A program made the position numbers and the translations under genes. The notes under the pieces were generated by a model. The model was not told the origin of the DNA. It ran no database searches and was given only the letters and a program-made list of their open reading frames with translations. A DNA stretch of 64,000 nt from assembly GCF_000383675.1 (NCBI RefSeq), contig NZ_KB911822.1, forward strand, positions 124,001-188,000, given 5' to 3'. How positions within the stretch are numbered: position 1 is the first letter of the stretch; every line of letters starts with the position of its first letter. Of the stretch, positions 41,906-50,381 are shown piece after piece. This DNA is from Terracoccus sp. 273MFTsu3.1. Its GTDB lineage: Bacteria; Actinomycetota; Actinomycetes; Actinomycetales; Dermatophilaceae.

Positions 41906-42513
41906 CACTCGATCCCTCGCTGTCCTTTCTGGCCCGCGTCGAACGGGTGCTTGACCTTGGTCATCTCGGTCACGAGGTCGGCGAGGTCGAGGACGGCCTG
42001 CGGGCAGCGACGTCCGGTGATGACGACGTGCTGGTGGCCCGGTCGGTCGCGGAGACTCGCGACAACGTCGTCGACGTCGATCCACCCCCACGCCATCGGG
42101 TAGGTGAACTCGTCGAGCACGTAGACCGCGTGCGTCTCGGCGGCGAGCCGGCGCTTGATCTCGGCCCACCCCTCGCGAGCCGCCTCGGCGTGGTCGTCCT
42201 CGGTGCCCTCCTTGCGGGTCCAGGACCAGCCGGCGCCCATCTTGTGCCACTCCATCGGACCGCCCTTGCCGGTCTCGCGATGCAGCTCGGCGAGGGTCTC
42301 GACGGCGGTCTGCTCGCCGATGCGCCACTTCGCGCTCTTGACGAACTGGAACACGCCGACCGACCAGCCCTGGTTCCAGCCGCGGAGCGCCAGACCGAAG
42401 GCGGCGGTCGACTTCCCCTTGCCGTCGCCGGTGTTGACGATGAGCAGGGGGCGGTTGCGCCGCTGGCGCGTCGTGAGGCCGTCCTCGGGGACGGTCGTCG
42501 GCTGGCCGCGCAT
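41902..42513 (-). CDS. cobO: Cob(I)yrinic acid a,c-diamide adenosyltransferase
   Basis: A 203-residue CobO/BtuR/CobA-type ATP:corrinoid adenosyltransferase. The P-loop is NTGDGKGKST at residues 27-36, followed by ALRGWNQGWSVGVFQFVKSA and the conserved GGPMEWHKMGAGWSWTRK segment, and YVLDEFTYPMAWGW near 130-143. It attaches the adenosyl group to reduced cobalt, making the form that the B12 photosensors in this window bind. ATG 42513 overlaps the chlID stop (TGATG). Confidence 0.96.
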   Translation of the reverse strand: MRGQPTTVPEDGLTTRQRRNRPLLIVNTGDGKGKSTAAFGLALRGWNQGWSVGVFQFVKSAKWRIGEQTAVETLAELHRETGKGGPMEWHKMGAGWSWTRKEGTEDDHAEAAREGWAEIKRRLAAETHAVYVLDEFTYPMAWGWIDVDDVVASLRDRPGHQHVVITGRRCPQAVLDLADLVTEMTKVKHPFDAGQKGQRGIEW

Positions 42514-44654
42514 CAGGCGGCCCGCTCGCGGGAGGCGTGCGCGGCGCCGACGATGGCCGAGGCGGCGAGCTCGCCGACGGGCAGGTGCTCGGCGCCGAGG
42601 TGCTCGGCAAGCCGGGCCGCCAGCCCCATCCGGAAGCGCCCCGACTCGCAGTCGAGGACGACGCTCTCGACCCCTTCGCCGCGCAGCCGGGTGGCGACGC
42701 GCGCGGCACGGCCCAGCGCGTCGGCGCCGCTCGTGGCCCGGCCGTCCGTGACGACGACGAGGAGCGCGCGCCGGTTCGGGTCGCGCAGGCGCTCGACGCG
42801 CAACGTGTCGTATGCCGTCCCGAGCCCTTCCGCGAGCGGTGTCCGTCCGCCGTGGGGGAGGTCGCGAAGCCGCCGGGCGGCGATGTCGACCGAACCGGTC
42901 GGCGGCAGGGTGAGCTCGGCGCCGGACCCGCGGAAGGTCACGAGACCGACCTTGTCGCGTCGCTGGTAGGCGTCGAGGAGCAGCGAGAGCACCGCCGACT
43001 TCACGGCCTCCATGCGCGTGCGGGCGGCCATCGACCCGGACGCGTCGACGCAGAGCAGCACGAGGTTGGACTCCCGGCCCTGCAGGACCGAGCGGCGCAG
43101 GTCGCCGGGCAGCACGCGCAGGCGTCGCGACGGCTCGCCCGTGGCGCCTCGGGCCGCGGCCGCGCGGATCGTCGCCGGCACGTGGACCGGACCAGTGCGG
43201 GCGGTCGTCGAGCCGACGCGGCGTCCGGCGCTCGTCAGGGCGGACGACCGGCGCCCCGGGTCGCCCTGTCCGATTCCCTTGGCGCGCAGCAGCTTCGCAC
43301 GGTACGGCTCGTCGGCCGCACTCACTGCCGAGGCCGCGGGTACCTCGCGCTCACCGCCCTCGTCGCCGTCGCCGCCGTCGCCGCCGTCGCCGTCGGCCTC
43401 CGGCTCGAGCTCGGCGCGCTGGGGCTCGGGCTGGCGCGGCGACTCTGGCCCGTCGGCCCGTCCCGTCTCCGGCGACGTGCTCGGTCTGGCCTCGCCGTCG
43501 TGGGGCTTCGGCTGCGGCTCCCCGCCGTCACCCGGGCCCGGATCCGGCTCCGGATCCCGCTCCGGATCATTCTCCGGATCCGGTTCGGGATTCGGCTCGT
43601 CGTCGCCGAGGAGCTCGTCGAGGAGGTCCTCCTCGATCCCGGGGGAGTCGAAGGGGTTGCGTCGCCGGCGGTGCGGCAGTGCCAGCCGCGCCGCTGCCCG
43701 GACGTCGGCGACGGTGACCACGGTGCGGCCCGACCAGGCCGCGTGGGCGACGGCGGTGCGGGCCGTGACGATGTCGGCGCGCAGACCGTCGACCTCGAAG
43801 CCGGCGCAGACGACCGCGATCCGGGTCAGCATCTCGTCCGTCAGGGTGACGTCGCCGACCCGCGACCGCGCGTCGGCGATCCGGGCGCGCAGCGCCTCCT
43901 GGTCGCCCTCGAACCGGGCCGCGAACGCAACCGGCGACGCGTCGAAGGCCAGCCGTCGGCGTACGACCTCGGCGCGCAGCGCGGGCTCCCGGGGCGCGGC
44001 GACCTCGACGGTCAGCCCGAAGCGGTCTAGCAGCTGCGGGCGCAGCTCGCCCTCCTCGGGGTTCATCGTCCCGACGAGGACGAGCCGTGCGGCGTGCGAG
44101 ACCGAGACCCCGTCGCGCTCGACGGTGTTGCGGCCCATGGCCGCCGCATCGAGCAGCAGGTCGACGAGGTGGTCGTGGAGGAGGTTGACCTCGTCGACGT
44201 AGAGGATGCCGCGGTTCGCGGCCGCGAGCAGACCCGGCTGGTATGCCGTCTCGCCGCGTCCCAGCGCCCGCTCGAGGTCGAGCGAGCCGACGACGCGGTC
44301 CTCGGTGGCGCCGATCGGCAGCTCGACGAGGCGGGCCGCCCGGGTGTCGATCTCGGCGTGCGGGTCGTGCGGCCCGTCGGGGCATCCGGCGCCGTCGCCC
44401 GGGGCGCAGCCGAAGCGGCAGCCGGCGACGACCTGCTGGCGGGGGAGCACGGCGGCGAGGCCGCGCACCATCGTCGACTTGGCCGTGCCCTTCTCGCCGC
44501 GCACGAGCACCCCGCCCACCTCGGGCGAGACCGCCGTGAGGACGAGCGCGAGGGCCAGGTCGTCGGAGCCGACCACGGCCGAGAAGGGGAAGGTGTCAGG
44601 TGGTGACCCGTGCTGGTCCGGGTCGTTCGGGACGTCGTTCGAGCCGTCGCGCAT
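42513..44654 (-). CDS. Fused ChlI-ChlD-type AAA/VWA chelatase subunit
   Basis: A 713-residue protein. Residues about 20-330 form an AAA ATPase with Walker A GEKGTAKST at 53-61 and Walker B ILYVDEVNLLHDHL; about 335-440 is a very acidic proline-rich linker made of P-E-P-D repeats; about 530-713 is a von Willebrand A domain with MIDAS motif DASGSM. This is the fused I+D subunit of magnesium/cobalt chelatases. In organisms without CobS/CobT it is thought to drive cobalt insertion with CobN, which is also encoded here. First gene of the riboswitch-controlled operon; AGGAGG lies 11 bases before the ATG. Confidence 0.93.
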   Translation of the reverse strand: MRDGSNDVPNDPDQHGSPPDTFPFSAVVGSDDLALALVLTAVSPEVGGVLVRGEKGTAKSTMVRGLAAVLPRQQVVAGCRFGCAPGDGAGCPDGPHDPHAEIDTRAARLVELPIGATEDRVVGSLDLERALGRGETAYQPGLLAAANRGILYVDEVNLLHDHLVDLLLDAAAMGRNTVERDGVSVSHAARLVLVGTMNPEEGELRPQLLDRFGLTVEVAAPREPALRAEVVRRRLAFDASPVAFAARFEGDQEALRARIADARSRVGDVTLTDEMLTRIAVVCAGFEVDGLRADIVTARTAVAHAAWSGRTVVTVADVRAAARLALPHRRRRNPFDSPGIEEDLLDELLGDDEPNPEPDPENDPERDPEPDPGPGDGGEPQPKPHDGEARPSTSPETGRADGPESPRQPEPQRAELEPEADGDGGDGGDGDEGGEREVPAASAVSAADEPYRAKLLRAKGIGQGDPGRRSSALTSAGRRVGSTTARTGPVHVPATIRAAAARGATGEPSRRLRVLPGDLRRSVLQGRESNLVLLCVDASGSMAARTRMEAVKSAVLSLLLDAYQRRDKVGLVTFRGSGAELTLPPTGSVDIAARRLRDLPHGGRTPLAEGLGTAYDTLRVERLRDPNRRALLVVVTDGRATSGADALGRAARVATRLRGEGVESVVLDCESGRFRMGLAARLAEHLGAEHLPVGELAASAIVGAAHASRERAA

Positions 44655-44714
44655 GTGACTGCGAGCCTCCTGCGGGTGCCGCGCCCGCGTCGGTGGACCG
44701 GACGCGCCCGGCGG

Positions 44715-44845
44715 GCGCGACCAGCGACGGGAGATGCCCTGGCTTCCGCCGACCGCGTGGTCGGAGGTTCACAGTGGCGGGACCGCTCCGGATTCGCACC
44801 GGATTCCTCTCCCAGTCGCCAGCGGCAGTCTGCCACGTCTCAGGG
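44715..44845 (-). ncRNA. Cobalamin riboswitch upstream of chlID
   Basis: Read leftward, the leader contains the core elements: AATCCGGTGCGAATCCGG, GCGGTCCCGCCACTGTG (the B12 box GCCACTGTG is 44770-44778 as complement) and, further along, GGAAGCCAGGGCATC. A small hairpin GCGGG/CCCGC (44672-44688) abuts the AGGAGG ribosome site, a likely expression platform that would hide it when cobalamin is bound. Controls chlID-cobO-cobB-cobC-cobA-cbiB. Boundaries are approximate. Confidence 0.92.
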
Positions 44846-44862
44846 GTGCGGCGCCCGGCGGC

Positions 44863-45627
44863 TCAGGCCGACTGCGCCGAGGCGTCGGTCCCGGTGCCCG
44901 TCTGGGCGTCGGTCTCTGCGTCGGTCGGCAGGATCGACACGATGGCCCGCCACACGGCGGTCGACGTGGTCGGCACCAGCGCCGGACCGTGCTCGTCGGC
45001 CTCGACCCGCAGCAGTCCGGCGTCGACGTCGACCCATGCGAGGCGACGCACGACGGTGCGGTCCCGGGCCTGGAAGGCGATGTCGACGACCGACAGCTGC
45101 CACCGTCCGGCACGCACGGCCGCGCTGGCGCGGGGCCACGGGGCGAGCAGGTCGGCGAGGGCCTCGCTGCCGGCGGTGCGGGCGGCCACGGAGTTGGAGG
45201 CGAGGTCGTCGAGCAGCGACTCGTCGACGACGGCGGACGCCGCGTCGAGACGGGGCCGGGCCTGCAGCCCGGTCAGCTGCGCGATCGTCGTCGGCACGAA
45301 CTCGGTGCTCAGCGCCGCGAAGTCGTAGGTGCCGTCCGCGAGGTCGGTGAGCATGGCGCTGACGAAGGCGACCCAGGCCTGGTGGAGGCGCACTCCGTCG
45401 GGCCCGGTGACGAGCACCTGGAGCGAGCCGAGCGAGCTGGTGACGGCGGCCAGGGCGTTGCGCAGGACGGGGTGCGGGGCGCCGTCGGCGACCGCGCCGG
45501 CGTCGCTGAGGCGCTCCACGACGTCCTCGCACGCGCCCTCGGGGTCGGTGGCGTACTCCACGAGGGTGATGAAGGCGTCGGCGTCGAGCCGCAGCCGGGT
45601 GGTCGAGGCGTCGAACGTCACGCTCAT
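44863..45627 (-). CDS. Uncharacterised soluble protein
   Basis: A 254-residue protein starting MSVTFDASTTRLRLDADAFI. It has no signal peptide or membrane segment. Stretches such as GSLQVLVTGPDGVRLHQAWV and VDIAFQARDRTVVRRLAWVD give a mixed alpha/beta look; the end is a threonine/aspartate-rich tail. I do not recognise the family. ATG 45627 overlaps the stop of the upstream gene by four bases (ATGA), so the two are a pair. Its stop lies 18 bases from the upstream edge of the chlID riboswitch, which is transcribed the same way, so some read-through from it into the cobalamin operon is possible. Confidence 0.6.
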   Translation of the reverse strand: MSVTFDASTTRLRLDADAFITLVEYATDPEGACEDVVERLSDAGAVADGAPHPVLRNALAAVTSSLGSLQVLVTGPDGVRLHQAWVAFVSAMLTDLADGTYDFAALSTEFVPTTIAQLTGLQARPRLDAASAVVDESLLDDLASNSVAARTAGSEALADLLAPWPRASAAVRAGRWQLSVVDIAFQARDRTVVRRLAWVDVDAGLLRVEADEHGPALVPTTSTAVWRAIVSILPTDAETDAQTGTGTDASAQSA

Positions 45628-46133
45628 GCGGGCACCAGACCGTCGGTGCGCATGACGAGGCTGGCCGCGACGGCGTCGAGGACGGGTGCCAGCCGCGTGA
45701 GTCGGAGGGTGGCGACGCGGGCGGTCAGCGTGATGCCCGTGCCGTCGACGAGGGTCGTCCACGACTCGGTGGTCACGGACTCGTGAGCAGGGGTCGAGTG
45801 GGTCGTCAGCCGGCGCAGCCCCACGTGGCCGCCCACGGTGATCTCCTCGTGGTCGAGGAGGAGGTAGCCGTCGAGCTCCTGCGACTCCAGGTGCTGCGTC
45901 GTGCGCTGCCACTCGGCGAGCGAGCCCTGCACGTCGGCGAACGTGAGGACGACGTTGGTCCGGAAGCGGTCGGAGTCGTCCGGCTCGACGGCCGCGACGA
46001 CGTCCCCGTCCGGCGAGAGCTCGATCGCGACCCAGTGCTCGGGCACGGCGAACGACACGGTGCCCCCGCGCACGCTCATCGTCCTCAGTCGGGGCGTCGG
46101 GACCTGCCCCGAGCCCGGGTGGACGTCGGTCAT
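45624..46133 (-). CDS. Uncharacterised protein, LpqN/DcrB-like fold suspected
   Basis: A 169-residue protein; I chose ATG 46133 because GGGGAGG lies nine bases before it, whereas the longer starts lack such a site. The region VSFAVPEHWVAIELSPDGDV then RTNVVLTFADVQGSLAEWQR and ESQELDGYLLLDHEEITVGG resembles the PsbP/LpqN/DcrB fold found in mycobacterial lipoproteins, but here there is no signal sequence. Function unknown. It is divergent from cobL, 144 bases apart, and coupled to the following unknown gene. Confidence 0.6.
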   Translation of the reverse strand: MTDVHPGSGQVPTPRLRTMSVRGGTVSFAVPEHWVAIELSPDGDVVAAVEPDDSDRFRTNVVLTFADVQGSLAEWQRTTQHLESQELDGYLLLDHEEITVGGHVGLRRLTTHSTPAHESVTTESWTTLVDGTGITLTARVATLRLTRLAPVLDAVAASLVMRTDGLVPA

Positions 46134-46277
46134 CTGGGTGTTCCTCCCCTGCGTCGCCATCTGGGTGCCAGCCGTCCCCCGACGACGTGCGATAGACATC
46201 ATGGGGCCGGGGTGGGGCGAATCGGGCCGGAACGGTCATAACGAATGCCACCGGATCGTCGCGCTAGGGTCGCCGCT

Positions 46278-47507
46278 GTGATCGAGGTGGTCGGCGTGGG
46301 TGCGTCCGGGCTGGAGTCCCTCGGCCCCGACGGTCGCCGGATCGTCGACGAGGCCGAGGTCGTCGTCGGCGGTGAGCGGCATCTCGCGATGCTCGAGGTC
46401 CGTCCGGGCCGGCGCCTCGTGCCATGGCCGTCGCCCTTGCTCCCGGCCCTGCGGCGCGTGCTCGACGACGCCGGCACGGGTCGGGTCGTCGTGCTCGCGA
46501 GCGGGGACCCGCTCGTCTCGGGCATCGGGTCGACCCTCGTGCGTGAGCTGGGTGCCGAGGCGGTGCGCATCCACCCTGGTGTCTCGTCGGTTGCCCTCGC
46601 CCGAGCCCGGATGCGTTGGGCCGCGGAGGATTCCGACGTCGTGACCCTCGTGGGGCGAGACGTCGACCGGCTGCGTCGCGACCTGGCTCCGCGGGCCCGG
46701 CTCGTCGTGCTGACGTCGGGCGACGACGCCCCCGCGCGCATCGCCTCCCTGCTCGTCGAGGAGGGGTATGCCGGCAGCCGGCTCACGGTGCTCGGCGACC
46801 TCGGCTCGCCGGCAGAGTCCCGGATCGACGGGGTGGCCGCATCGTGGGACGGCCGTCCCGCCCCTCGTCTGCACCTCGTCTGCGTCGAGTGCGAGCCCCG
46901 CCCGGCGCGGAGCGCGAGGTCACTCGTGCCGGGGCTCGGCGAGACGGCATACGACCACGACGGACAGCTGACGAAGCGCGTCGTGCGGGCGGCCGCGCTG
47001 GCCCACCTCGCCCCCCAGCCCGGCGACGTCATGTGGGACCTCGGCGCCGGCGCCGGGTCGGTCGGCATCGAGTTCGCGCGGCAGCACCCGCGCAACGAGG
47101 TCCACGCCGTCGAGCGCGACACGGAGCGGGCCGAGCGGGTGCGGCGCAACGCCCGTGCGCTCGGGGTGCCCGGGGTGCAGGTCGTCGAGGCGGCGTCGAT
47201 GGACGCGGTCGCGGAGCTGCCCCTCCCGGACGCCGTCTTCGTCGGCGGTGGAGCCACGGGCCCACTGCTCGAGGCGTGCTGGGCGGCGCTCGTGCCGGGG
47301 GGACGGCTCGTCGTCCACGGCGTCACGGTCGAGACCGAGGTGCTTCTCCACGAGGCCCGGGCCCGGTTCGGTGGGTCGATGACCCGGATCGCCGTCGAGG
47401 ACCTCGACGCGATCGGGTCGCTTCACGGCTGGAAGCCGGCGCGGTCGATCGTGCAGTGGTCGGTGGAGAAACCTGTGACACAGACGGATTCGGAGACTGA
47501 TGCATGA
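46278..47507 (+). CDS. cobL: Precorrin-6Y methylase/decarboxylase (CbiE-CbiT fusion)
   Basis: A 409-residue bifunctional enzyme starting at GTG 46278. Residues about 1-200 are the CbiE tetrapyrrole methylase (IEVVGVGASGLESLGPDGRR, VVLASGDPLVSGIGSTLV, HPGVSSVALARARM). Residues about 210-409 are the CbiT methyltransferase with SAM motif MWDLGAGAGSVGIEFARQHP and DAVFVGGGATGPLLEACWAA. Together they methylate C5 and C15 of precorrin-6B and decarboxylate the C12 acetate. It is the first of the cobLM pair (ATGA overlap). Confidence 0.95.
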   Translation: MIEVVGVGASGLESLGPDGRRIVDEAEVVVGGERHLAMLEVRPGRRLVPWPSPLLPALRRVLDDAGTGRVVVLASGDPLVSGIGSTLVRELGAEAVRIHPGVSSVALARARMRWAAEDSDVVTLVGRDVDRLRRDLAPRARLVVLTSGDDAPARIASLLVEEGYAGSRLTVLGDLGSPAESRIDGVAASWDGRPAPRLHLVCVECEPRPARSARSLVPGLGETAYDHDGQLTKRVVRAAALAHLAPQPGDVMWDLGAGAGSVGIEFARQHPRNEVHAVERDTERAERVRRNARALGVPGVQVVEAASMDAVAELPLPDAVFVGGGATGPLLEACWAALVPGGRLVVHGVTVETEVLLHEARARFGGSMTRIAVEDLDAIGSLHGWKPARSIVQWSVEKPVTQTDSETDA

Positions 47508-48268
47508 CGGTCCACTTCATCGGTGCGGGCCCGGGTGCCGCCGACCTGCTGACGCTCCGTGCGGTGCGCCTCGTCGGGGAGGCGCAGGTGTGTCTGTATG
47601 CCGGCACCTACATCGGGCCGGAGGTGCTCGCGCACTGCCCGGAGGGGGCTGAGCTCGTCGACACCCAGCACCTCGATCTCGACACCATCACCGAGCACTG
47701 CGTCCGCGCCCATGCGGCCGGTCACGACGTGGCGCGGCTCTGCTCCGGCGACCCGTCCCTCTACTCCGCCGTCGCCGAGCAGACCCGGCGACTCGACCAG
47801 GCGGGCGTGCCGTGGGACGTGACGCCCGGCGTTCCCGCGTACGCCGCCGCGGCAGCCCTCATCGGCCGCGAGCTGACGGTTCCCGAGGTCGCGCAGTCCG
47901 TCGTGCTGACCCGGGCGCACCGCGACTCGACGCAGATGCCCGAGACGGAGTCGCTCGCCCAGTTCGCGCGGTCCCGGGCCACGCTCGTGCTGCACCTCGC
48001 GATCCGACGCACGCGCGAGCTCATGGCGTCGCTCGTCGGCGACTACGGCGACGACTGCCCCGTGGTCGTCGTCGCCAACGCCGAGCAGCCCGACCAGCTC
48101 GTGCTGCGCGGCACGCTGGCCGACATCGCCGACCAGGTCGAGGCCGCCGGTCTGCGCCAGGCCGCGGTCATCCTCGTCGGACGCGCGCTCGCCGCGCGCG
48201 ACACCGACGACTTCGTCGAGTCGCACCTCTACGGCACGCGGATCACCCGAAACACGCCGGGCGCCTAG
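47504..48268 (+). CDS. cobM: Precorrin-4 C11-methyltransferase
   Basis: A 254-residue tetrapyrrole methylase starting MTVHFIGAGPGAADLLTLRA with the CobM/CbiF-type motifs YAGTYIGPEVLAHCPEGAEL, ARLCSGDPSLYSAVAEQTRR and TPGVPAYAAAAALIGRELTV. It moves a SAM methyl group to C11 of precorrin-4. The ATG overlaps the cobL stop by four bases. The gene is followed by the second cobalamin riboswitch, so the cobalt-uptake genes downstream have their own control. Confidence 0.95.
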   Translation: MTVHFIGAGPGAADLLTLRAVRLVGEAQVCLYAGTYIGPEVLAHCPEGAELVDTQHLDLDTITEHCVRAHAAGHDVARLCSGDPSLYSAVAEQTRRLDQAGVPWDVTPGVPAYAAAAALIGRELTVPEVAQSVVLTRAHRDSTQMPETESLAQFARSRATLVLHLAIRRTRELMASLVGDYGDDCPVVVVANAEQPDQLVLRGTLADIADQVEAAGLRQAAVILVGRALAARDTDDFVESHLYGTRITRNTPGA

Positions 48269-48299
48269 GGTCCCCGTGGCGTGTCCGGACGGGCTGTGT

Positions 48300-48475
48300 C
48301 AGGATGCGAGTGCCGCAGTGCACGGGAAGTCGGTGTGATTCCGACGTGGTCCTCGCCACTGTGACCAGGGAGCAAGTCCCCACCATTCGCCACTGGTGAC
48401 CTCAGGTTGACGCCGGGTCGCTGGGAAGGCTGGGGAGGCGTGACGATCTGGAAGCCAGGAGACCGGCTGCGGCGC
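48300..48475 (+). ncRNA. Cobalamin riboswitch upstream of cbtB
   Basis: The core elements appear in order: CACGGGAAGTCGGTGTGATT, TCCTCGCCACTGTGACC (B12 box GCCACTGTG at 48355-48363), and after an insert of about 85 bases TGGAAGCCAGGAGACC (48449-48464). The insert suits the variable peripheral stems of the class. The leader runs into the cbtB start at 48516. It would shut down cobalt uptake when B12 is abundant. Boundaries are approximate. Confidence 0.92.
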
Positions 48476-48515
48476 GATCTGTCCACGAGGCATGGAACGA
48501 AAGGGTCAATCTGCC

Positions 48516-48722
48516 ATGACCACTGCTGCATCGGCGTCTGCCGTCTCCCCGTCCACGAGTGTCCGCGTCCCGGTCTGGGCGTGGGCCCTGCTCGCGTTCG
48601 CGGTCTTCGCGCTCTACTTCGTCTCGCAGGAGAACGGGGCCCTGCTCAGCGCGCCCGCTGCGCAGATGCTCCACGAGCTGACGCACGACGCGCGTCACGC
48701 TCTCGGCGTCCCCTGCCACTGA
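48516..48722 (+). CDS. cbtB: CbtB, small cobalt-transporter subunit
   Basis: A 68-residue protein with one hydrophobic helix (VPVWAWALLAFAVFALYFVS, residues about 18-37) and a histidine-rich C-terminal tail (LHELTHDARHALGVPCH) that suits metal binding. This is the defining layout of CbtB, predicted partner of CbtA in cobalt uptake. ATG 48516 is chosen over an ATG eight codons upstream because the short form begins at the usual place. It is directly under the cobalamin riboswitch and one base before cbtA. Confidence 0.9.
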   Translation: MTTAASASAVSPSTSVRVPVWAWALLAFAVFALYFVSQENGALLSAPAAQMLHELTHDARHALGVPCH

Positions 48723-48723
48723 G

Positions 48724-49497
48724 GTGGGCCTGAGCTTCGGCTCCGTGCTGCGGCGCGGAGTCCTTGCCGGCGTGTCCGCAGGTCTCACGGCCGCCGTCGT
48801 CATCTGGCTCGTCGTCGAGCCCGTCATCCGGCGAGCCCTCGCCATCGAGGACCTGCGCTCGATGCACGGTGGCCAGTCGGCGCCCGCCGGCCTGCCGGCC
48901 CACGGTGGCGATGAGCCGCTCGTGTCGCGGGCCGCCCAGGTCGTCGGTGGCGCCGTCACGGCGGTCCTCGTCGGCGTCGCTGTCGGCATCATCTTCGCCG
49001 TCGTCTTCGCCAGGATGCGCGAGCGGCTCCCCGGTCGGGGCGACTTCGGCCGCTCGATGGTGCTCGCCACGATCGGCTTCGGAGCCGTCAGTCTCCTTCC
49101 GGCACTGAAGATCCCGTCGAACCCGCCGGCGGTCGGCGACCCGGAGACGGTCGGGCAGCGCACGATGCTGTATGCCCTCGTCCTCCTCCTCGGGGTCGCG
49201 ATCGCCCTGCTCGTGCCGGTGCTCGACCAGCGCCTCGCGGCGCGTGGGACGGTGCCGTCGACGCGGTGGGCCGTCGACGTCGTCGCGACGGTCGTCCTCG
49301 TCGTCCTCGTGCTGGCGCTCGTGCCGGGCTCGCCCGATGCAGTGCCTGCCGACGTGCCTGCGGCCCTGATCTGGGACTTCCGGCTCGCGTCCCTGGCGCA
49401 GCTCGCGACGATGTGGCTCACGTTGGGTCTCGTCTTCGGGCTGCTCCTGGAACGGGTCGCGGCACCCAAGCGGGCTCTCGAGCCCGTGGCGGCGTGA
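48724..49497 (+). CDS. cbtA: CbtA, predicted cobalt-transporter subunit
   Basis: A 257-residue membrane protein from GTG 48724 with about six helices. It begins MGLSFGSVLRRGVLAGVSAG, a CbtA-type start, and has an EPVIRRALAIEDLRSMHGG region carrying acidic and histidine residues followed by further helices; PALKIPSNPPAVGDPETVGQ, near residues 119-138, is a conserved cytosol- or membrane-edge loop. With CbtB it forms a cobalt transporter regulated by B12. The stop overlaps the next gene as GTGA. Confidence 0.9.
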   Translation: MGLSFGSVLRRGVLAGVSAGLTAAVVIWLVVEPVIRRALAIEDLRSMHGGQSAPAGLPAHGGDEPLVSRAAQVVGGAVTAVLVGVAVGIIFAVVFARMRERLPGRGDFGRSMVLATIGFGAVSLLPALKIPSNPPAVGDPETVGQRTMLYALVLLLGVAIALLVPVLDQRLAARGTVPSTRWAVDVVATVVLVVLVLALVPGSPDAVPADVPAALIWDFRLASLAQLATMWLTLGLVFGLLLERVAAPKRALEPVAA

Positions 49498-49901
49498 CGG
49501 CATACGCAAACGCCTCTGCTGACAGCGATTCCGCACGCACGTGCATCGTCCGCGTGTGTCGTGACTGCTGCTGCGGCACGGAACGCAAGCACCCCGGGGT
49601 CGACCACGACGGGCTCCTGGCCCGGCTCGAGGTCGACACCCGGGGGAGCGCCCGAGTGCTGCGGAGCGCGTGCCTGCTCGCGTGCGACGAGTCGAACGTC
49701 GTCGTCGTGACGCCGTCGGTGGCCGGTCGCCGCGCCGGTGGGCGCCCCGTGTGGGTGCGCGCGGTGCTCGACCAGGCGGCGGTCGACGCGATCACCGAGT
49801 GGGTCGCGCTCGGCGGTCCCGGTGTGGCGCCGGTGCCTGCGAGCCTCGACGACCGGGTCTTCGCGCCGAGCGGGCTGTCGCTGACGTGGACCGATGTCTG
49901 A
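49494..49901 (+). CDS. (2Fe-2S) thioredoxin-like ferredoxin-domain protein of the cobalt-uptake operon
   Basis: A 135-residue protein starting at GTG 49494, overlapping the cbtA stop. The N-terminal part has CRDCCCGTERKHPGVDHDGL with clustered cysteines, and SACLLACDESNVVVVTPSV has two more, the four-cysteine pattern of thioredoxin-like [2Fe-2S] ferredoxins. Homologues are found beside CbtAB or cobalamin genes in actinobacteria. The role in cobalt handling is inferred from position. The start itself carries the CGGCATAC motif (49498-49505). Confidence 0.82.
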   Translation: MTAYANASADSDSARTCIVRVCRDCCCGTERKHPGVDHDGLLARLEVDTRGSARVLRSACLLACDESNVVVVTPSVAGRRAGGRPVWVRAVLDQAAVDAITEWVALGGPGVAPVPASLDDRVFAPSGLSLTWTDV

Positions 49902-49910
49902 GGACGGCGG

Positions 49911-50363
49911 TCAGACGAAGGACTCCAGGTCGTCGCGCATCCGGCTCAGGTCGGGCTGCTCACCGTAGAAGGACTCGAGCGCAGCGAGGGCACGGAGCAC
50001 GGCGGCGCGGCCCTCGTCGTCGATCTGTCCGGTGAGGCGCAGCAGCGTGAAGCCGGCACCGACGACGATGGTCGCGGCGTCGACCCCGTCCTCGTCGTCG
50101 AGCTCGGCGAGCATGCCGTCGACGTCGGACGGCTCGTCGAAGCCCTCGGCGAGCAGGTCGCGGACGGTCGACGTCGGGCTGAGCTCGTCGGCGCGGGCCG
50201 CCCACTCGGCCAGGAGGTCCGCGCCCTCGTCGGTGCCGAAGGGCGTGAACTCCCCGGCGGGGTCGTCGTAGATCGGGCTCGTGAAGTGGTCGGTGAAGGC
50301 GTCGTCCGCCGGCGGGTCGATGCCCGGTCGGGTCTCGTCGTCGAGGGTGGTCTCGTCATCCAT
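49911..50363 (-). CDS. Uncharacterised acidic protein
   Basis: A 150-residue, strongly acidic protein (MDDETTLDDETRPGIDPPAD at the start) with no membrane segment. A helical middle (DLLAEWAARADELSPTSTVR) and a hydrophobic segment (VDAATIVVGAGFTLLRLTGQ) are visible. I do not recognise a family. A start four codons further upstream (50375) is possible; neither has a strong ribosome site. It is convergent with the ferredoxin gene, 9 bases apart. Confidence 0.6.
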   Translation of the reverse strand: MDDETTLDDETRPGIDPPADDAFTDHFTSPIYDDPAGEFTPFGTDEGADLLAEWAARADELSPTSTVRDLLAEGFDEPSDVDGMLAELDDEDGVDAATIVVGAGFTLLRLTGQIDDEGRAAVLRALAALESFYGEQPDLSRMRDDLESFV

Positions 50364-50381
50364 GGGATCCAGCATGCCGCG

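Noticed and set aside
42513-44654. Magnesium chelatase for chlorophyll synthesis
   Set aside because: No bch genes or chlH-type neighbour; the gene is in a cobalamin operon behind a cobalamin riboswitch and CobN is present.
46134-46277. A cobalamin riboswitch before cobL
   Set aside because: The 144-base divergent gap shows no B12 box or related core.
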